Source: Mycobacterium sp. SMC-2
Lineage (GTDB): Bacteria > Actinomycetota > Actinomycetes > Mycobacteriales > Mycobacteriaceae
Length of the DNA stretch: 64,000 nucleotides
NCBI RefSeq assembly: GCF_025263485.1
Contig: NZ_CP079863.1
Coordinates: 4,154,001-4,218,000, forward strand
Direction: 5' to 3'
Part shown: positions 33,207 to 42,751 of the stretch, one piece after another
Position numbering within the stretch: position 1 is the first letter of the stretch
Layout: each line of letters starts with the position of its first letter
Program-made: the position numbers and the translations under genes
The notes under the pieces: model-generated
Seen by the model: the letters and a program-made list of their open reading frames with translations, nothing else
Databases searched by the model: none
What the model was told of the DNA's origin: nothing

Positions 33207-35141
33207 TTACACCGTGCGGGTCAATCGGTCTGCGAGCAGCTCGGCGAACCTCGCCGGGTCTTCGAGCGCACCGCCTTCGGCCAGAAGTGCTGTGCCGTAG
33301 AGCAATTCGGCGGTCTCGGCGACCTCGGCGAGCGCGGCGTCGCCGTCCGCCTTCTTTTGCGCCTCACGCAGGCCGGTGACCAGCGGGTGGTTCGGATTGA
33401 GTTCCAGAATCCGCTTGCCGACCGGGATGTCCTGTCCGGACGCACGGTAGAGCCGTGCGAGCGCGGGGGTGATTCCGAAGGCGTCGGTGATCAGGCAGGC
33501 CGGGGACTCCGTCAGGCGGCTGGACAGCCGCACCTCCTTGACGTGGTCGCTCAAGGTCTCCTTCATCCAGGTCAGCAAGTCGGCGAAGTCCTTCTGCTGC
33601 TCCTCCCGCTCGGCCTCGCTCTCCTCGCCTTCGGAGCTGAGGTCCACCTCGCCCTTGGCGACCGACTGCAGCGGCTTGCCGTCGAACTCGGTCACCGTTC
33701 CCACCCAGACCTCGTCGACCGGGTCGGTGAGTAGCAACACCTCGTAGCCCTTGGCTTTGAAGGCCTCGAGGTGCGGCGACTTCAGGATCTGTTGCCGCGT
33801 CTCCCCCGTGGCGAAGAAGATCTGCTCCTGGCCCTCCTTCATGCGCTCCACGTACTCGGCGAGGGTGGTGGCCTCCTCCTCGCTGTGCGTCGAGGCGAAT
33901 GCGCAGATTTCCAGCAGGGTCTCGCGGTTGTCGAAGTCCGACAGCAGCCCCTCTTTGACGACTCTGCCGAATTGGGTCCAGAAGCTGCGGTAGTCGTCGG
34001 GCCGCTCGGACTGCAGCTCCTTGATGGTGGAGAGCACCTTCTTGGTGAGCCGGCGGCGGATCGCCTTGATCTGCCGATCCTGCTGCAGGATTTCGCGCGA
34101 CACATTGAGCGACATGTCCTGCGCGTCGACGACGCCTTTGACGAAGCGCAGGTATTCGGGCATGAGGTCGTCGCAATCGCCCATGATGAACACGCGCTTG
34201 ACGTAGAGCTGGATCCCGGTGTGGGCGTCGCGGTTGAACAGGTCGAACGGCGCGTGGGACGGGATGAACAGCAACGCCTGGTATTCGAAGGTGCCCTCGG
34301 CCTTCATCGCGATGATTTCCAGCGGGTCATCCCAGGCGTGCGCGATGTGCTTGTAGAACTCCTTGTACTCGTCCTCGGAGACCTCTTCTTTGGGCCTGGC
34401 CCAAAGAGCCTTCATCGAGTTGAGGGTCTCGATTTCTTTGGTGACGGTCTCCTCGCCGCCCTCCTCGGTCGCGGGCGTCCGGTGTTCGACCTCCATCCGG
34501 ATGGGCCAGGCGATGAAGTCGGAGTACTTCTTGACCAGGCCCCGGATCTTCCACTCCGACGTGTAGTCGTGCAGCTCATCCTCGGCGTCTTCGGGCTTGA
34601 GGTGCAGGGTGACCGACGTTCCCTGCGGAGCGCTCTCGACGGCTTCGATGGTGTAGGTGCCCTCGCCGCTCGATTCCCACCTGGTCGCTTCGCTCTCGCC
34701 GGCCTTGCGGGTGAGCAGTTCGACCTTGTCGGCGACCATGAAGCTCGAGTAGAAACCGATGCCGAACTGACCGATCAGCTCCTCCGACGCGGCCTCGTTC
34801 TTGGCCTCCCTCAATTGCTGACGCAGCTCGGCGGTGCCCGACTTGGCCAGCGTGCCGATCAACCCGACCACCTCGTCACGGGTCATACCGATCCCGTTGT
34901 CGCGGACGGTGAGCGTCCTTGCGCTCTTGTCGACCTCGATCTCGATGTGCAGGTCCGAGGTGTCGACGTGGAGCTCTTTGTTCCGGAACGCTTCCAGCCG
35001 CAGCTTGTCCAATGCGTCGGAAGCGTTCGAGATCAGCTCCCGCAGAAACGAATCCTTGTTGGAGTAGACGGAGTGGACCATCAGGTCCAGCAGTTGTCGT
35101 GCTTCCGCCTGAAACTCCAGCTGCTCGACACGCGCGTTCAT
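33207..35141 (-). CDS. htpG: Molecular chaperone HtpG (Hsp90)
   Basis: A 644-residue Hsp90 homologue. The N-terminal GHKL ATPase contains LRELISNASDALDKLR, TVRDNGIGMT and GQFGIGFYSSFMVADKV. The middle domain has the GVVDAQDMSLNVSREILQQ catalytic-loop region, and the C-terminal domain mediates dimerisation. It folds client proteins in the cytosol, using ATP. It matches M. tuberculosis HtpG (Rv2299c) in family and place. The start is ATG 35141. A 15-bp palindrome is at 35166-35180. The gene is divergent from the TIGR03085-type gene. Confidence 0.97.
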   Translation of the reverse strand: MNARVEQLEFQAEARQLLDLMVHSVYSNKDSFLRELISNASDALDKLRLEAFRNKELHVDTSDLHIEIEVDKSARTLTVRDNGIGMTRDEVVGLIGTLAKSGTAELRQQLREAKNEAASEELIGQFGIGFYSSFMVADKVELLTRKAGESEATRWESSGEGTYTIEAVESAPQGTSVTLHLKPEDAEDELHDYTSEWKIRGLVKKYSDFIAWPIRMEVEHRTPATEEGGEETVTKEIETLNSMKALWARPKEEVSEDEYKEFYKHIAHAWDDPLEIIAMKAEGTFEYQALLFIPSHAPFDLFNRDAHTGIQLYVKRVFIMGDCDDLMPEYLRFVKGVVDAQDMSLNVSREILQQDRQIKAIRRRLTKKVLSTIKELQSERPDDYRSFWTQFGRVVKEGLLSDFDNRETLLEICAFASTHSEEEATTLAEYVERMKEGQEQIFFATGETRQQILKSPHLEAFKAKGYEVLLLTDPVDEVWVGTVTEFDGKPLQSVAKGEVDLSSEGEESEAEREEQQKDFADLLTWMKETLSDHVKEVRLSSRLTESPACLITDAFGITPALARLYRASGQDIPVGKRILELNPNHPLVTGLREAQKKADGDAALAEVAETAELLYGTALLAEGGALEDPARFAELLADRLTRTV

Positions 35142-35165
35142 GCCATTCCCTATATCTCTTCCCAG

Positions 35166-35180
35166 GTCCTCTTCGAGGAC
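35166..35180 (-). promoter_or_regulatory. GTCCTC-TTC-GAGGAC palindrome in the htpG leader
   Basis: A perfect 6-bp inverted repeat with a 3-base centre lies 25-39 bp upstream of the htpG ATG. It is not the HspR (HAIR) consensus. It could be an operator or a leader hairpin. Confidence 0.35.
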
Positions 35181-35254
35181 ATTGACGTACCAAATTTACC
35201 GAGATGCGAGACACGCGTCGCCTGGGGCCGTCGCGGCGGGCCTAGGCTGAACGG

Positions 35255-35875
35255 ATGTCTGTAGCTCAACGCGAACGAGCCGCCCTCGTGGAGACCCTGC
35301 GTGCCGTCGGGCCGGAGGCACCCACCTTGTGCGAAGGGTGGAAGACGCGCGACCTCGCCGCCCACCTCGTCATCCGCGAGTACCGGCCCGACGCCGCTCC
35401 GGGCATCCTGATCCCCTTCTTCGCCTCGCACACCGAGAAGGTGCAGAACCAGGTGGCCGAGCAGGCCGAGTGGGACGAGCTGGTGGACAAGGTCGCGTCC
35501 GGCCCGCCGCTTTACTCGCCGTTCAAGCTTCTCGACCCGGTGGCCAATGTCGCCGAGATGTTCATCCACCACGAGGACGTGCGACGCGCGCAGCCCGCCT
35601 GGCAGCCGCGCGTCCTTGCCCCCGACCTGAGCGCCAGGCTGCGCCGCACCCTGCCGCTGATGGCCCGCCTCACGCTCGCCAAGGTGCCGGGCCGGGTGGC
35701 GCTGCGCACCCCGGAGGGCAAGACGCTGCTGACCGCGGGGCGTGGCCCGGCGGTTACGGTGACCGGTCCGCCCGAGGAGTTGCTGCTGTTCGCCGTCGGG
35801 CGAGCCGCCCAGGTCGAGTTCGACGGTGACGCCTCGGCGGTTCAGGCCGTCCGCGAGGCGCCCAAGGGGCTCTAG
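35255..35875 (+). CDS. TIGR03085-type metal-binding protein
   Basis: A 206-residue protein of the maleylpyruvate-isomerase/DinB-like helical superfamily. Features are APTLCEGWKTRDLAAHLVIREYRPDAAPG at the N-terminus, NVAEMFIHHEDVRRAQPAW with the conserved His pair, and a C-terminal small domain (VTGPPEELLLFAVGRAAQVEFDG). The family is common in actinobacteria and presumed to bind a metal; no reaction is established. It is divergent from htpG. Confidence 0.82.
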   Translation: MSVAQRERAALVETLRAVGPEAPTLCEGWKTRDLAAHLVIREYRPDAAPGILIPFFASHTEKVQNQVAEQAEWDELVDKVASGPPLYSPFKLLDPVANVAEMFIHHEDVRRAQPAWQPRVLAPDLSARLRRTLPLMARLTLAKVPGRVALRTPEGKTLLTAGRGPAVTVTGPPEELLLFAVGRAAQVEFDGDASAVQAVREAPKGL

Positions 35876-35883
35876 TCCCGGCC

Positions 35884-37434
35884 TCACCCGAAGGCTTCGC
35901 GAAGGTCCTTCTTGATCACCTTGCCGAACTGGTTGCGCGGCAGCGCATCAACGATCACCAGGCGCTCGGGATGTTTGTAGCGGCTCAACCCGCTTGAATG
36001 GCAATGCCGCACCAGCGATTCCAACGACACCGCTTCGGCCGGCGCGGGCACCACCACCGCGCAGACGCGTTCACCGGTGCGCGCGTCGGGGACGCCGATG
36101 ACCGCGATGTCGGCGACCGCGGGGTGGGTGGCGAGCACGTTCTCGACTTCGAGGGCCGAGACATTCTCCGCGTTGCGGATGATCGCATCCTTGCTGCGGC
36201 CGGTGACGTGGACGTTGCCATCCTCATCGACCAGCCCTAGGTCGCCGGTGCGGAGCCAGCCGTCCGCGTCGAACGCGTCGGCGTCCAGGGCGGGGTCCGC
36301 GTAGCCGAGAAAGCACTGCGGTCCCTTGAGCCGCAGCTCGCCTTCCTGCCCGGCTGGCAGTTCGGCTTCGTCGCCGCCGACCACCCGGACGCTGACTCCC
36401 GGGGTCGGCTTGCCGACGGTGTGGTCGAGCGAATCGGGGGTGTCGGTGAGCGACGGTGAAGCCGCCACGGGGAACTCGGTGAGCCCCCACGCGTTGGCGA
36501 TGCCCGGCAGGCCGAAAGCTTCCCGGATCTGGCGGCCGAGCTCGGCGGTGATGGGCGCGCCGCCGGCCAGGCAGCCGCGCAGGTGGGGGAACAGCGGCTG
36601 GTCGCCGTGGGCTTTTTGCGCCTCGAGGAAGCCGACGAAAAACGGCGTCGCGGTGCCGAGAAACGTCGGGTTGTGCGCCGCGATGGAAAACGGTGTCGTC
36701 GCGGGGTCGAACACGTCGAACAGCGCCAGCCGCATGCCGGTCTGCAGCGCGGCGGCGAGCATCACCGCCCCGCCGATGTGCGCGACCGGAAAGGCGATGG
36801 GGTCAACGTCGTCGCCGGTGATGCCGATCGCGCCGACCAGCCCGGTGGCGGCGGCGATCACCGATGCGTCGGTGTGGCGAATCCCTTTGGGGGCCGCGGT
36901 GGTTCCCGACGAGTAATAGGTCCATCGCGCGTCGCCGGCGGAACCCGGCGGCGACGCGAGCGCGTCCGTGCTTTCCTGGGGCAGCCGCAGCTGGCCGCCG
37001 AGCGGCGGCCTCGCCAGGTCGACGGTGATGACCTCGAAGCCTCGCCTCGCCGCCAGGGCGCGCGCCAGCGCGCCGTGATCGAATCCGCGCCAAACCCCGG
37101 GCACCACAAGGTATTCCGAGGACAGCTGCTCGGTTATGAAGCCGACCTCGTGTTCGCGCAGTATCGGGATGATCGGGTTTTGCACCGCACCGACCCGGGC
37201 CAGCGCCGCCATGACGACCATCGTCTCCAGCGTGGTCGGCAGCTGCCAGGACACGACGGTTCCCGCGCGTATTCCGCGGCCGGCGAACGCGGCGGCTGTC
37301 GCGCACGCGGCGTCGTGGAACTGACGCGCGGTCAGGCTGCGCCCGTAGTCGTCGGCGAGCAGCGGCCGGGGCGACGCCGCCCGCGCGGCGTCGGCGATCA
37401 ACGTCCAGTAGGTGACGTCACTTCCGGTCTTCAT
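35884..37434 (-). CDS. AMP-dependent acyl-CoA ligase
   Basis: A 516-residue ANL-family adenylating enzyme. The ATP-binding P-loop is YYSSGTTAAPKGIRHT, the A5-like motif is NAWGLTEFP, the hinge region is GWLRTGDLG, and the catalytic lysine is in PRNQFGKVIKKDL near the C-terminus. It activates a carboxylic acid as acyl-AMP and then acyl-CoA. Its overall form is near cyclohexanecarboxylate/long-chain type ligases (FadD-like). It overlaps the thioesterase-fold gene by 4 bases (ATGA). Confidence 0.9.
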   Translation of the reverse strand: MKTGSDVTYWTLIADAARAASPRPLLADDYGRSLTARQFHDAACATAAAFAGRGIRAGTVVSWQLPTTLETMVVMAALARVGAVQNPIIPILREHEVGFITEQLSSEYLVVPGVWRGFDHGALARALAARRGFEVITVDLARPPLGGQLRLPQESTDALASPPGSAGDARWTYYSSGTTAAPKGIRHTDASVIAAATGLVGAIGITGDDVDPIAFPVAHIGGAVMLAAALQTGMRLALFDVFDPATTPFSIAAHNPTFLGTATPFFVGFLEAQKAHGDQPLFPHLRGCLAGGAPITAELGRQIREAFGLPGIANAWGLTEFPVAASPSLTDTPDSLDHTVGKPTPGVSVRVVGGDEAELPAGQEGELRLKGPQCFLGYADPALDADAFDADGWLRTGDLGLVDEDGNVHVTGRSKDAIIRNAENVSALEVENVLATHPAVADIAVIGVPDARTGERVCAVVVPAPAEAVSLESLVRHCHSSGLSRYKHPERLVIVDALPRNQFGKVIKKDLREAFG

Positions 37435-38276
37435 TCGTTCGTCGAATTGACCTGCACCGGGCGGAATCCGGAGTGCGCTATCGCGACCGACACGCCGCTG
37501 CCGATGGGACCCTTCCGATCGACGAGCACGGCCGAACCGGTGGCCACCCCGTCATGGCTGTAATGCGTCAGCGAGGCCATGCCGATGTGGGGGCCTTCCG
37601 GCAGCCGGCTCAGCGTGAGCGTGTAGTCGGCATTGATGAATTGCAGACCGTTGGTGCCCCAATTCGCAAGGGACGCGGTGATATCGGCGGCCATGGCGGC
37701 GCGGGCGAAGGCGCTCAGCGGTTCGCCGTCGATCAGGGGGCGCGTCTCATACAGCCAGGTGTATTTCGGCCCTGCGACGTCGGCCCAATCGGGGTCGGGA
37801 TTCTGCAGTTCGGTGCCCCAGCCGTAGGTGCGCATGAACAGCGACGGTTGGGCGCCGTCCTCGATGGGCAGCGGCGGCATCTGCAACTTCGGGGACCACA
37901 CGTCGCCTTCGGGCTGGGGGCCGCGCCGCAGAAACAACGCGCTCCCCCGCGCGACGGGTGCGCCACGCTGGCTGAGGACGGCCTCGACGAGGCGCAGCCG
38001 CCGACGATCATGGTGCACGGTGGTGTGCACCTCGATGGGTTCCAGCGCGACCGGAGCGGGAAGGTCGACCGTCAGCCGGGCGGGTTGCAGCTCCGGGTCG
38101 TCGACCGCGCGTTCGACCGCCCAGCCCAGCAGTCCGCCGACCACGTGCCCGCTGAGCGAAGGACCCCATCCACCGCGCGCGATCCGGTTTGGCACGAAAC
38201 GGCTTTCGTCGCGCAAAAAGTACGGGGTCGACGCGGCCGAATCAACGTCATCCGGTACCAAATTCGTTTCGGTCAA
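37431..38276 (-). CDS. Acyl-CoA thioesterase-like, double hotdog fold
   Basis: A 281-residue protein with two hotdog halves. The first includes GWGPSLSGHVVGGLLGWAVERAV and RLTVDLPAPVALEPIEVHTTVHHDRRRLRLVEAVLSQ. The second contains FINADYTLTLSRLPEGPHIGMASLTHYSHDGVATGSAVLVD, the typical product-domain Asp/Ser/Gly pattern. It likely hydrolyses or binds an acyl-CoA. It is translationally coupled to the acyl-CoA ligase downstream, so ligase and thioesterase would act on the same acyl group. Confidence 0.8.
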   Translation of the reverse strand: MTETNLVPDDVDSAASTPYFLRDESRFVPNRIARGGWGPSLSGHVVGGLLGWAVERAVDDPELQPARLTVDLPAPVALEPIEVHTTVHHDRRRLRLVEAVLSQRGAPVARGSALFLRRGPQPEGDVWSPKLQMPPLPIEDGAQPSLFMRTYGWGTELQNPDPDWADVAGPKYTWLYETRPLIDGEPLSAFARAAMAADITASLANWGTNGLQFINADYTLTLSRLPEGPHIGMASLTHYSHDGVATGSAVLVDRKGPIGSGVSVAIAHSGFRPVQVNSTNE

Positions 38277-38378
38277 GGCGCTCCGCCCAGGGTTGGGATC
38301 TCTCGTATGAGGATGGCAACAGTAGATATTACAGTTCGAGTTGCAGTCCCAATGGGCCGAGCAATGGCGTTGGCGCCG

Positions 38379-39119
38379 TCAGGCGATCGCCGCACCCACC
38401 AAGTGGCCGATCATGTAGGTGATCGACAGTGCCAGACCACCGCCGATGACGTTGCGGAGCACTGCGCGGCCCCTGGGCGCCCCGCCCAAGCCCGCCGACA
38501 CCGCCCCGGTGATCACCAGCGCGACGAGTACCGCCGCGACGGTGACCGGGATTCGCCACGCCGCGGGCGGGGCCAAGATCGCGATCAACGGCAAGAGGGC
38601 CCCGATGGCGAACGACAGGGCCGAGGACGACGACGCCTGCCACGGGTTGGTCAGCTCCGCGGGATTGATACCGAGTTCGACTTCGGCATGGGCCAGTAGC
38701 GGATTGTGGTCGGTGAGTTCCTCGGCGACGGTGCGGGCGGTCGCCGCGGTCAAACCTTTCGCTTCGTACAGGGCCGCGAGCTCGTCCAACTCGGCGGCCG
38801 GTGCGTCACGCAGCTCTTGGCGCTCCTTGTGCAACAGCGCCTTCTCCGTGTCCCGCTGGGTGCTGACCGACACGTATTCCCCCAGCGCCATCGACACCGC
38901 TCCGGCGACCAGCCCGGCGCTGCCGGCGGTAAGTATCGGAGCGCGTTCCACCGTCGCCGCCGCGACTCCCACCACGATGCCCGCCGTGGACACGATTCCG
39001 TCGTTGGCGCCCAGGACGCCGGCGCGCAGCCAATTCAATCTCGACGACACCGAACCCACATGCGGTTCGGACGGATGCGGATGCGACGGACTCGACACGG
39101 CCGCAACGATATACACCAA
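38379..39119 (-). CDS. VIT family Fe/Mn transporter
   Basis: A 246-residue protein of the VIT1/CCC1 family. NWLRAGVLGANDGIVSTAGIVVGVAAA is the first transmembrane motif, and AGAVSMALGEYVSVSTQRDTEKALLHKE the second, followed by a cytoplasmic helical metal-binding region and three C-terminal helices. It probably exports Fe2+ or Mn2+. The start is uncertain: TTG 39119 or GTG 39116, with another GTG at 39098 just before the His-rich SPSHPHPSEPH segment. Confidence 0.88.
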   Translation of the reverse strand: MVYIVAAVSSPSHPHPSEPHVGSVSSRLNWLRAGVLGANDGIVSTAGIVVGVAAATVERAPILTAGSAGLVAGAVSMALGEYVSVSTQRDTEKALLHKERQELRDAPAAELDELAALYEAKGLTAATARTVAEELTDHNPLLAHAEVELGINPAELTNPWQASSSSALSFAIGALLPLIAILAPPAAWRIPVTVAAVLVALVITGAVSAGLGGAPRGRAVLRNVIGGGLALSITYMIGHLVGAAIA

Positions 39120-39264
39120 AGACCCGCGCGACTACTAAACCTAGCCTTGCCAAAGCGTCCGCGAGGGCCGCTCGGGCTCGTCGGGTCGCCTGAAGGTGCC
39201 GCACCCGGCCGCCGCCGACCGCGACACATAAACGCCTGCGACGACACGCCGGGTGGATTCATAC

Positions 39265-39281
39265 GGTCAGTGCAACATCTG
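39265..39281 (+). repeat. IS30-type left inverted repeat
   Basis: GGTCAGTGCAACATCTG matches the complement of the right end, GGTTGGTGCGACATCTG, at 14 of 17 positions. Confidence 0.6.
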
Positions 39282-39298
39282 TGATTCGGGAGGTTGCC

Positions 39299-40510
39299 GT
39301 GCCGAGTGGTTATCCGTTTGCGAGGTCGGTTCGACGCCAGTTTTTCGATCTGGTGTGCCAGGGCACCTCGGTGCTGCAGACCGAACGTGCTGTGGGTGTG
39401 TCGTTTCTGACCGGGTCGCGCTGGTGGCGCGAGGCTGGGGCGATGAACTGCGGGTCAACAGTTGGGGACGCGGTGGTTTGGCAAACCCCGGCGATGTGTC
39501 GCGGCCCGGCGGGCGTGGACACCGGCTCAGCGCCGACGAGCGGGTGATCAATCATGCGCGGGCGCGACGCTGGCCTTAGCCACGCCGACATCGGCAAGCA
39601 GATCGGCCGTGATCGCAGCGTGGTCTATCGCGAGATTCGACGCAACCAAAATGCCGACGGGGACTACCACGCGTTGATGGCCCATGGCCGTGCCGCAGAC
39701 AGAGCGCGTCGACCAAAGCCCTTCAAGCTCAAAGACAATCCGTTGTGCGCGCTCATCGAGGCATGGATGGATGATGGCTGGAGTCCCAAACTGATCGCCG
39801 ATATGTTGGCCCGCGATCACCCCGACAATAGGCAGGCGCGGGTGAGCCACGAAACCATCTACCAGAGTCTGTATGTGCAGACCCGCGGCAGTTTGCGTGC
39901 TGATTTGCACAAGTGCTTGTCCACCAAGCGGGCGGCACGCAAACCCCAGGGCCGCTACGTGAGCCGCGGCGTCTACAACGGCGAGGAGTTCATGATCAGC
40001 GATCGTCCTCCCGAAGCCGCGGATCGGGCCGTGCCCGGTCATTGGGAAGGCGACCTGATCGTCGGGCCTAACAACAGTGCGATAGGCACCCTGGTTGAAC
40101 GCAGCACACGGTTCACGCTCTTGTTGCACCTGCCCGCCGACCACAGTGCCCAGGCCGTGGCCACAGCGATGATCGAGGCGATGCGCGAGCTGCCCGAACA
40201 CCTACGGCGCTCCATTACCTGGGACCGGGGCAGCGAAATGGCCAAATGGCGCGACATCCAGCTACAGCTGGGCGCCCCGGTCTACTTCTGTAACCCCCAC
40301 TCACCCTGGCAGCGCGGCAGTAACGAAAACACCAACCGACTCTTGCGGTTCTGGTTCGAAAAGGGCACCGACCTGTCCGGCCACACCAAGACCGACCTCA
40401 AGCGCATCCAAGACACCCTCAACCGCCGGCCCAGACCCACACTCAACCTCGACACCCCCGCCCAACGGCTCGCCCAACGGCTCGCCCAACTCCTCGACCA
40501 AGCCGCCTAG
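39299..40510 (+). pseudogene. IS30 family transposase, frameshifted
   Basis: The first part starts near GTG 39299 (VPSGYPFARSVRRQFFDLV, then WWREAGAM) in the same frame as the main part, but hits TGA at 39545-39547. Between about 39446 and 39555 the family sequence (RGGLANPG, GHRLSADERVIN) runs in another frame. This implies a 1-base loss near 39445 and a 1-base gain near 39550-39565. From ATG 39554 the frame is open for 318 residues, with the helix-turn-helix (LSHADIGKQIGRDRSVVYREIRRN) and the DDE residues in GHWEGDLIVG, TWDRGSEMAK and SPWQRGSNENTNRLLR. The C-terminal fragment might be translated, but a full transposase is not encoded. Confidence 0.8.
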
Positions 40511-40511
40511 C

Positions 40512-40528
40512 CAGATGTCGCACCAACC
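40512..40528 (-). repeat. IS30-type right inverted repeat
   Basis: The complement of CAGATGTCGCACCAACC pairs with the left end, with three mismatches in 17. It begins two bases after the transposase stop. Confidence 0.6.
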
Positions 40529-40747
40529 GATTGACAATGCCCCGGCGTCCGTCGCAGTGGCTTATGTCCCGTGGTTCCCTCGCCGGCGCGCTGGTGGGAC
40601 TTTTGTCCTCTCAGCGGGAGCCCTACGCCACGCCACACGTGCCGTATGACCCTCCTTTGAAGTGTCTCGGTAACGAAACATTGAGGTCACGGTCGGGAGA
40701 TTCCGCCGTAAACGATTTGTGCCGATTGAACAGAAGGAGCCGCGGCA

Positions 40748-41059
40748 ATGCCTAGTATCCCGCCGCAAACCCGAGACCCCCGCGTAACCCTCCTCTACGT
40801 CGGCACACTGGTCCTCGCCGTGGTGTCGGGAATCTGCGCATTAGTTGCGCTCGCCGCCGGCTCGCCACTTCAGTTCGGTGTCGCGTTGGCATTATTCGGC
40901 GCCGGGTGGATCGTCACCGACTTCATCGAACGGTACCGGCAGGAGCGTTTCGCTCGGCGCCCGGTTCCGGCTTATCAGCGCTCCCGCGTCGTGCACACCG
41001 GTCGCTGCGAACACTTCTCGCGACCCGCACCGCGCGTCGTGAGCAAGTTGGCCGCCTGA
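40748..41059 (+). CDS. Small membrane protein with two helices
   Basis: A 103-residue protein from ATG 40748, with AAGGAG about 10 bases upstream. Two hydrophobic segments (LLYVGTLVLAVVSGICALVALA and FGVALALFGAGWIVTDFI) are followed by a basic cytoplasmic tail, RYRQERFARRPVPAYQRSR. No domain is recognised. The 218-bp stretch between the IS and this gene holds only its promoter region, with no other recognisable feature. Confidence 0.7.
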   Translation: MPSIPPQTRDPRVTLLYVGTLVLAVVSGICALVALAAGSPLQFGVALALFGAGWIVTDFIERYRQERFARRPVPAYQRSRVVHTGRCEHFSRPAPRVVSKLAA

Positions 41060-41066
41060 GGATCGA

Positions 41067-41702
41067 TCATCTTTTAATGCCGACCGTGATGAGGTCGGAA
41101 ATGACCCGCGTCCAAACCGGCCGCGGAATGCGGTGCTGATCGTTGACGACGAACCCGGCGCCTTCGAACAAAGTCCGCATCTCCGCCGGCGACGCATTGT
41201 GTTGCGGCTTCCACCGATTGGCCGAGGGTACTTGCAGCAGCGATTGCCGCGTACTGAGGGCCGCAACGGCCACCAACCCGCCGGGCGCCAGCACGCGGTG
41301 GAATTCTTGTAACGCCGCGGGCTGGTCGAAGAAGTGGAACGCCGAGGTGGTCACCACCGCGTCGAGCGCTCCGTCGTCGAATGGCAACTGCTCAGCCGGG
41401 CCGCGCAACCACTGCACCCGGTCGGTTCTGGCACGCGCCTGGGCGAGCATGCCGTCGGACATGTCGACGCCGTAGATCTCGTCGTGCTGCAGTTCCCGGG
41501 CGATCCGATCACTGAGAATGCCGGTGCCGCAGGCGATGTCAGCGATCTTGCGGGCTTTGTGGGCGCGCAGCTGCGCGATCACCTCATCGTGCGGGGGACG
41601 ATAGACCCACTGCTGCAGGAACGGCAGGTCGTACGCCGGGGCCAGGAAGCTCCACAACCGTGTCACCGCGTCGTTGAGGCCCCGGCGACTCGGTGCCGTC
41701 AT
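41067..41702 (-). CDS. Class I SAM-dependent methyltransferase
   Basis: A 211-residue methyltransferase. Motif I is [15 protein letters not shown], followed by [15 protein letters not shown], the motif-II-like [19 protein letters not shown], and [13 protein letters not shown]. It belongs to the UbiE/COQ5-like small-molecule methyltransferases. Its ATG at 41702 overlaps the stop of the upstream methyltransferase gene (ATGA), so the two are made together. Substrate unknown. Confidence 0.88.
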   Translation of the reverse strand: MTAPSRRGLNDAVTRLWSFLAPAYDLPFLQQWVYRPPHDEVIAQLRAHKARKIADIACGTGILSDRIARELQHDEIYGVDMSDGMLAQARARTDRVQWLRGPAEQLPFDDGALDAVVTTSAFHFFDQPAALQEFHRVLAPGGLVAVAALSTRQSLLQVPSANRWKPQHNASPAEMRTLFEGAGFVVNDQHRIPRPVWTRVISDLITVGIKR

Positions 41703-42631
41703 TTGCTCAGAACAGAGCTGTAGTAAACGGTGTCGGCGACGGATACCGAGTCGTTCGTCTGCGGGAGCGCCGCAAGCCCCCTGTCGGCCAGCAGCTCACT
41801 CATCTGGGTGCCCACCGTCTGCCAGCCGAAGTTCTTCAGGTAGTCGGCGACGTCGTTGCGCTCACCCTCGAAACCCAGCTCCTCCCAATCCAGCTCGAAG
41901 CCGTGGTCGCGCCACTTCGCGGTGGCCCTGCGCATCATTTCCCGCGCTTTCTCGACGTCCCGGTGCGGCCGGGCGGGGATGGCTTCGACAGCAAGCCTGC
42001 TGCCATCGGCGCTCAGCGCGGAAATGTTGTCCAGCAAGCGGTCCTGAGCGTCGGGTGGCAGATACCCGAAGAGCCCCTCCGCGATCCACGCGGTCGGGCG
42101 GTTGCCATCAAATCCCGCATCCACCAACGCCTTCGGCCAGTCACGGCGCAAGTCGATGGCGACCGTGCGCAGGTCCGCCCGCGGGGCGGCCCCCAGCTTC
42201 GCCAGGGTGGTGGTCTTGAACTCGATCACCTCCGGCTGGTCGATCTCGAACACCGTCATGTCGGCGGGCCACGCCAACCGGTAGGCGCGCGCGTCAAGGC
42301 CGGAAGCCAGGATTACCGCCTGACGGATCCCCGCCTGCGCAGCGTCGTGAAAGAAGGTGTCGAAGAACCGGGTCCGAGCGGCCATCGCCGCGGGCATGTG
42401 CTCGAGTTTCCAACCGGATTCGTGGTCGTCGACGTCAGCGGCGGCGAGGGCACCGTCGACCCATCGCGTGAAGAAGTCCACCCCGACCGCGCGAACCAGC
42501 GGTTCGGCAAACCGGTCCTCGATCAGCGGATTGTCGGCCTTGGTCGCGATCGCTCGGGCGGCGGCCACCATCGTGGCCGTCGCGCCCACACTGGTGGCCA
42601 GATCCCAGCTGTCGTCGTCTGTGCGTGGCAT
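41699..42631 (-). CDS. S-adenosylmethionine-dependent methyltransferase, TIGR00027 (LCMT-like) type
   Basis: A 310-residue protein of the mycobacterial TIGR00027 group, related to leucine carboxyl methyltransferases. It begins [27 protein letters not shown], with [35 protein letters not shown] (SAM motif), [13 protein letters not shown] and [11 protein letters not shown]. Many paralogues occur per mycobacterial genome; the targets are unknown. ATG 42631 matches the family start; the longer frame to 42721 does not. It is coupled to the methyltransferase gene downstream. Confidence 0.9.
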   Translation of the reverse strand: MPRTDDDSWDLATSVGATATMVAAARAIATKADNPLIEDRFAEPLVRAVGVDFFTRWVDGALAAADVDDHESGWKLEHMPAAMAARTRFFDTFFHDAAQAGIRQAVILASGLDARAYRLAWPADMTVFEIDQPEVIEFKTTTLAKLGAAPRADLRTVAIDLRRDWPKALVDAGFDGNRPTAWIAEGLFGYLPPDAQDRLLDNISALSADGSRLAVEAIPARPHRDVEKAREMMRRATAKWRDHGFELDWEELGFEGERNDVADYLKNFGWQTVGTQMSELLADRGLAALPQTNDSVSVADTVYYSSVLSK

Positions 42632-42751
42632 GCGCCTGTTCCCCCTCGGAGTGAAGCGATACTTAGCCACTATAACGACCGCAAGGGGCGGTTGGTTCCC
42701 GAGCGTTTCGCCGCAGGTCACCGCGCTGATCGCGGGTTGGACTGTTGCGCC

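Larger units (their letters stand above)
39264..40529. mobile_element. Insertion sequence of the IS30 family (inactive copy)
   Basis: An element of about 1.27 kb with imperfect terminal inverted repeats and one transposase gene interrupted by two compensating shifts. The ends are inferred from the repeats; a target duplication cannot be read with confidence. It separates the VIT gene from a small membrane protein gene. IS30 elements encode a DDE transposase. Confidence 0.75.

Noticed and set aside
39281..39580. Programmed frameshift giving two IS ORFs
   Set aside because: IS30 transposases are normally a single ORF, no slippery run is visible, and two opposite shifts are needed. Decay is simpler.
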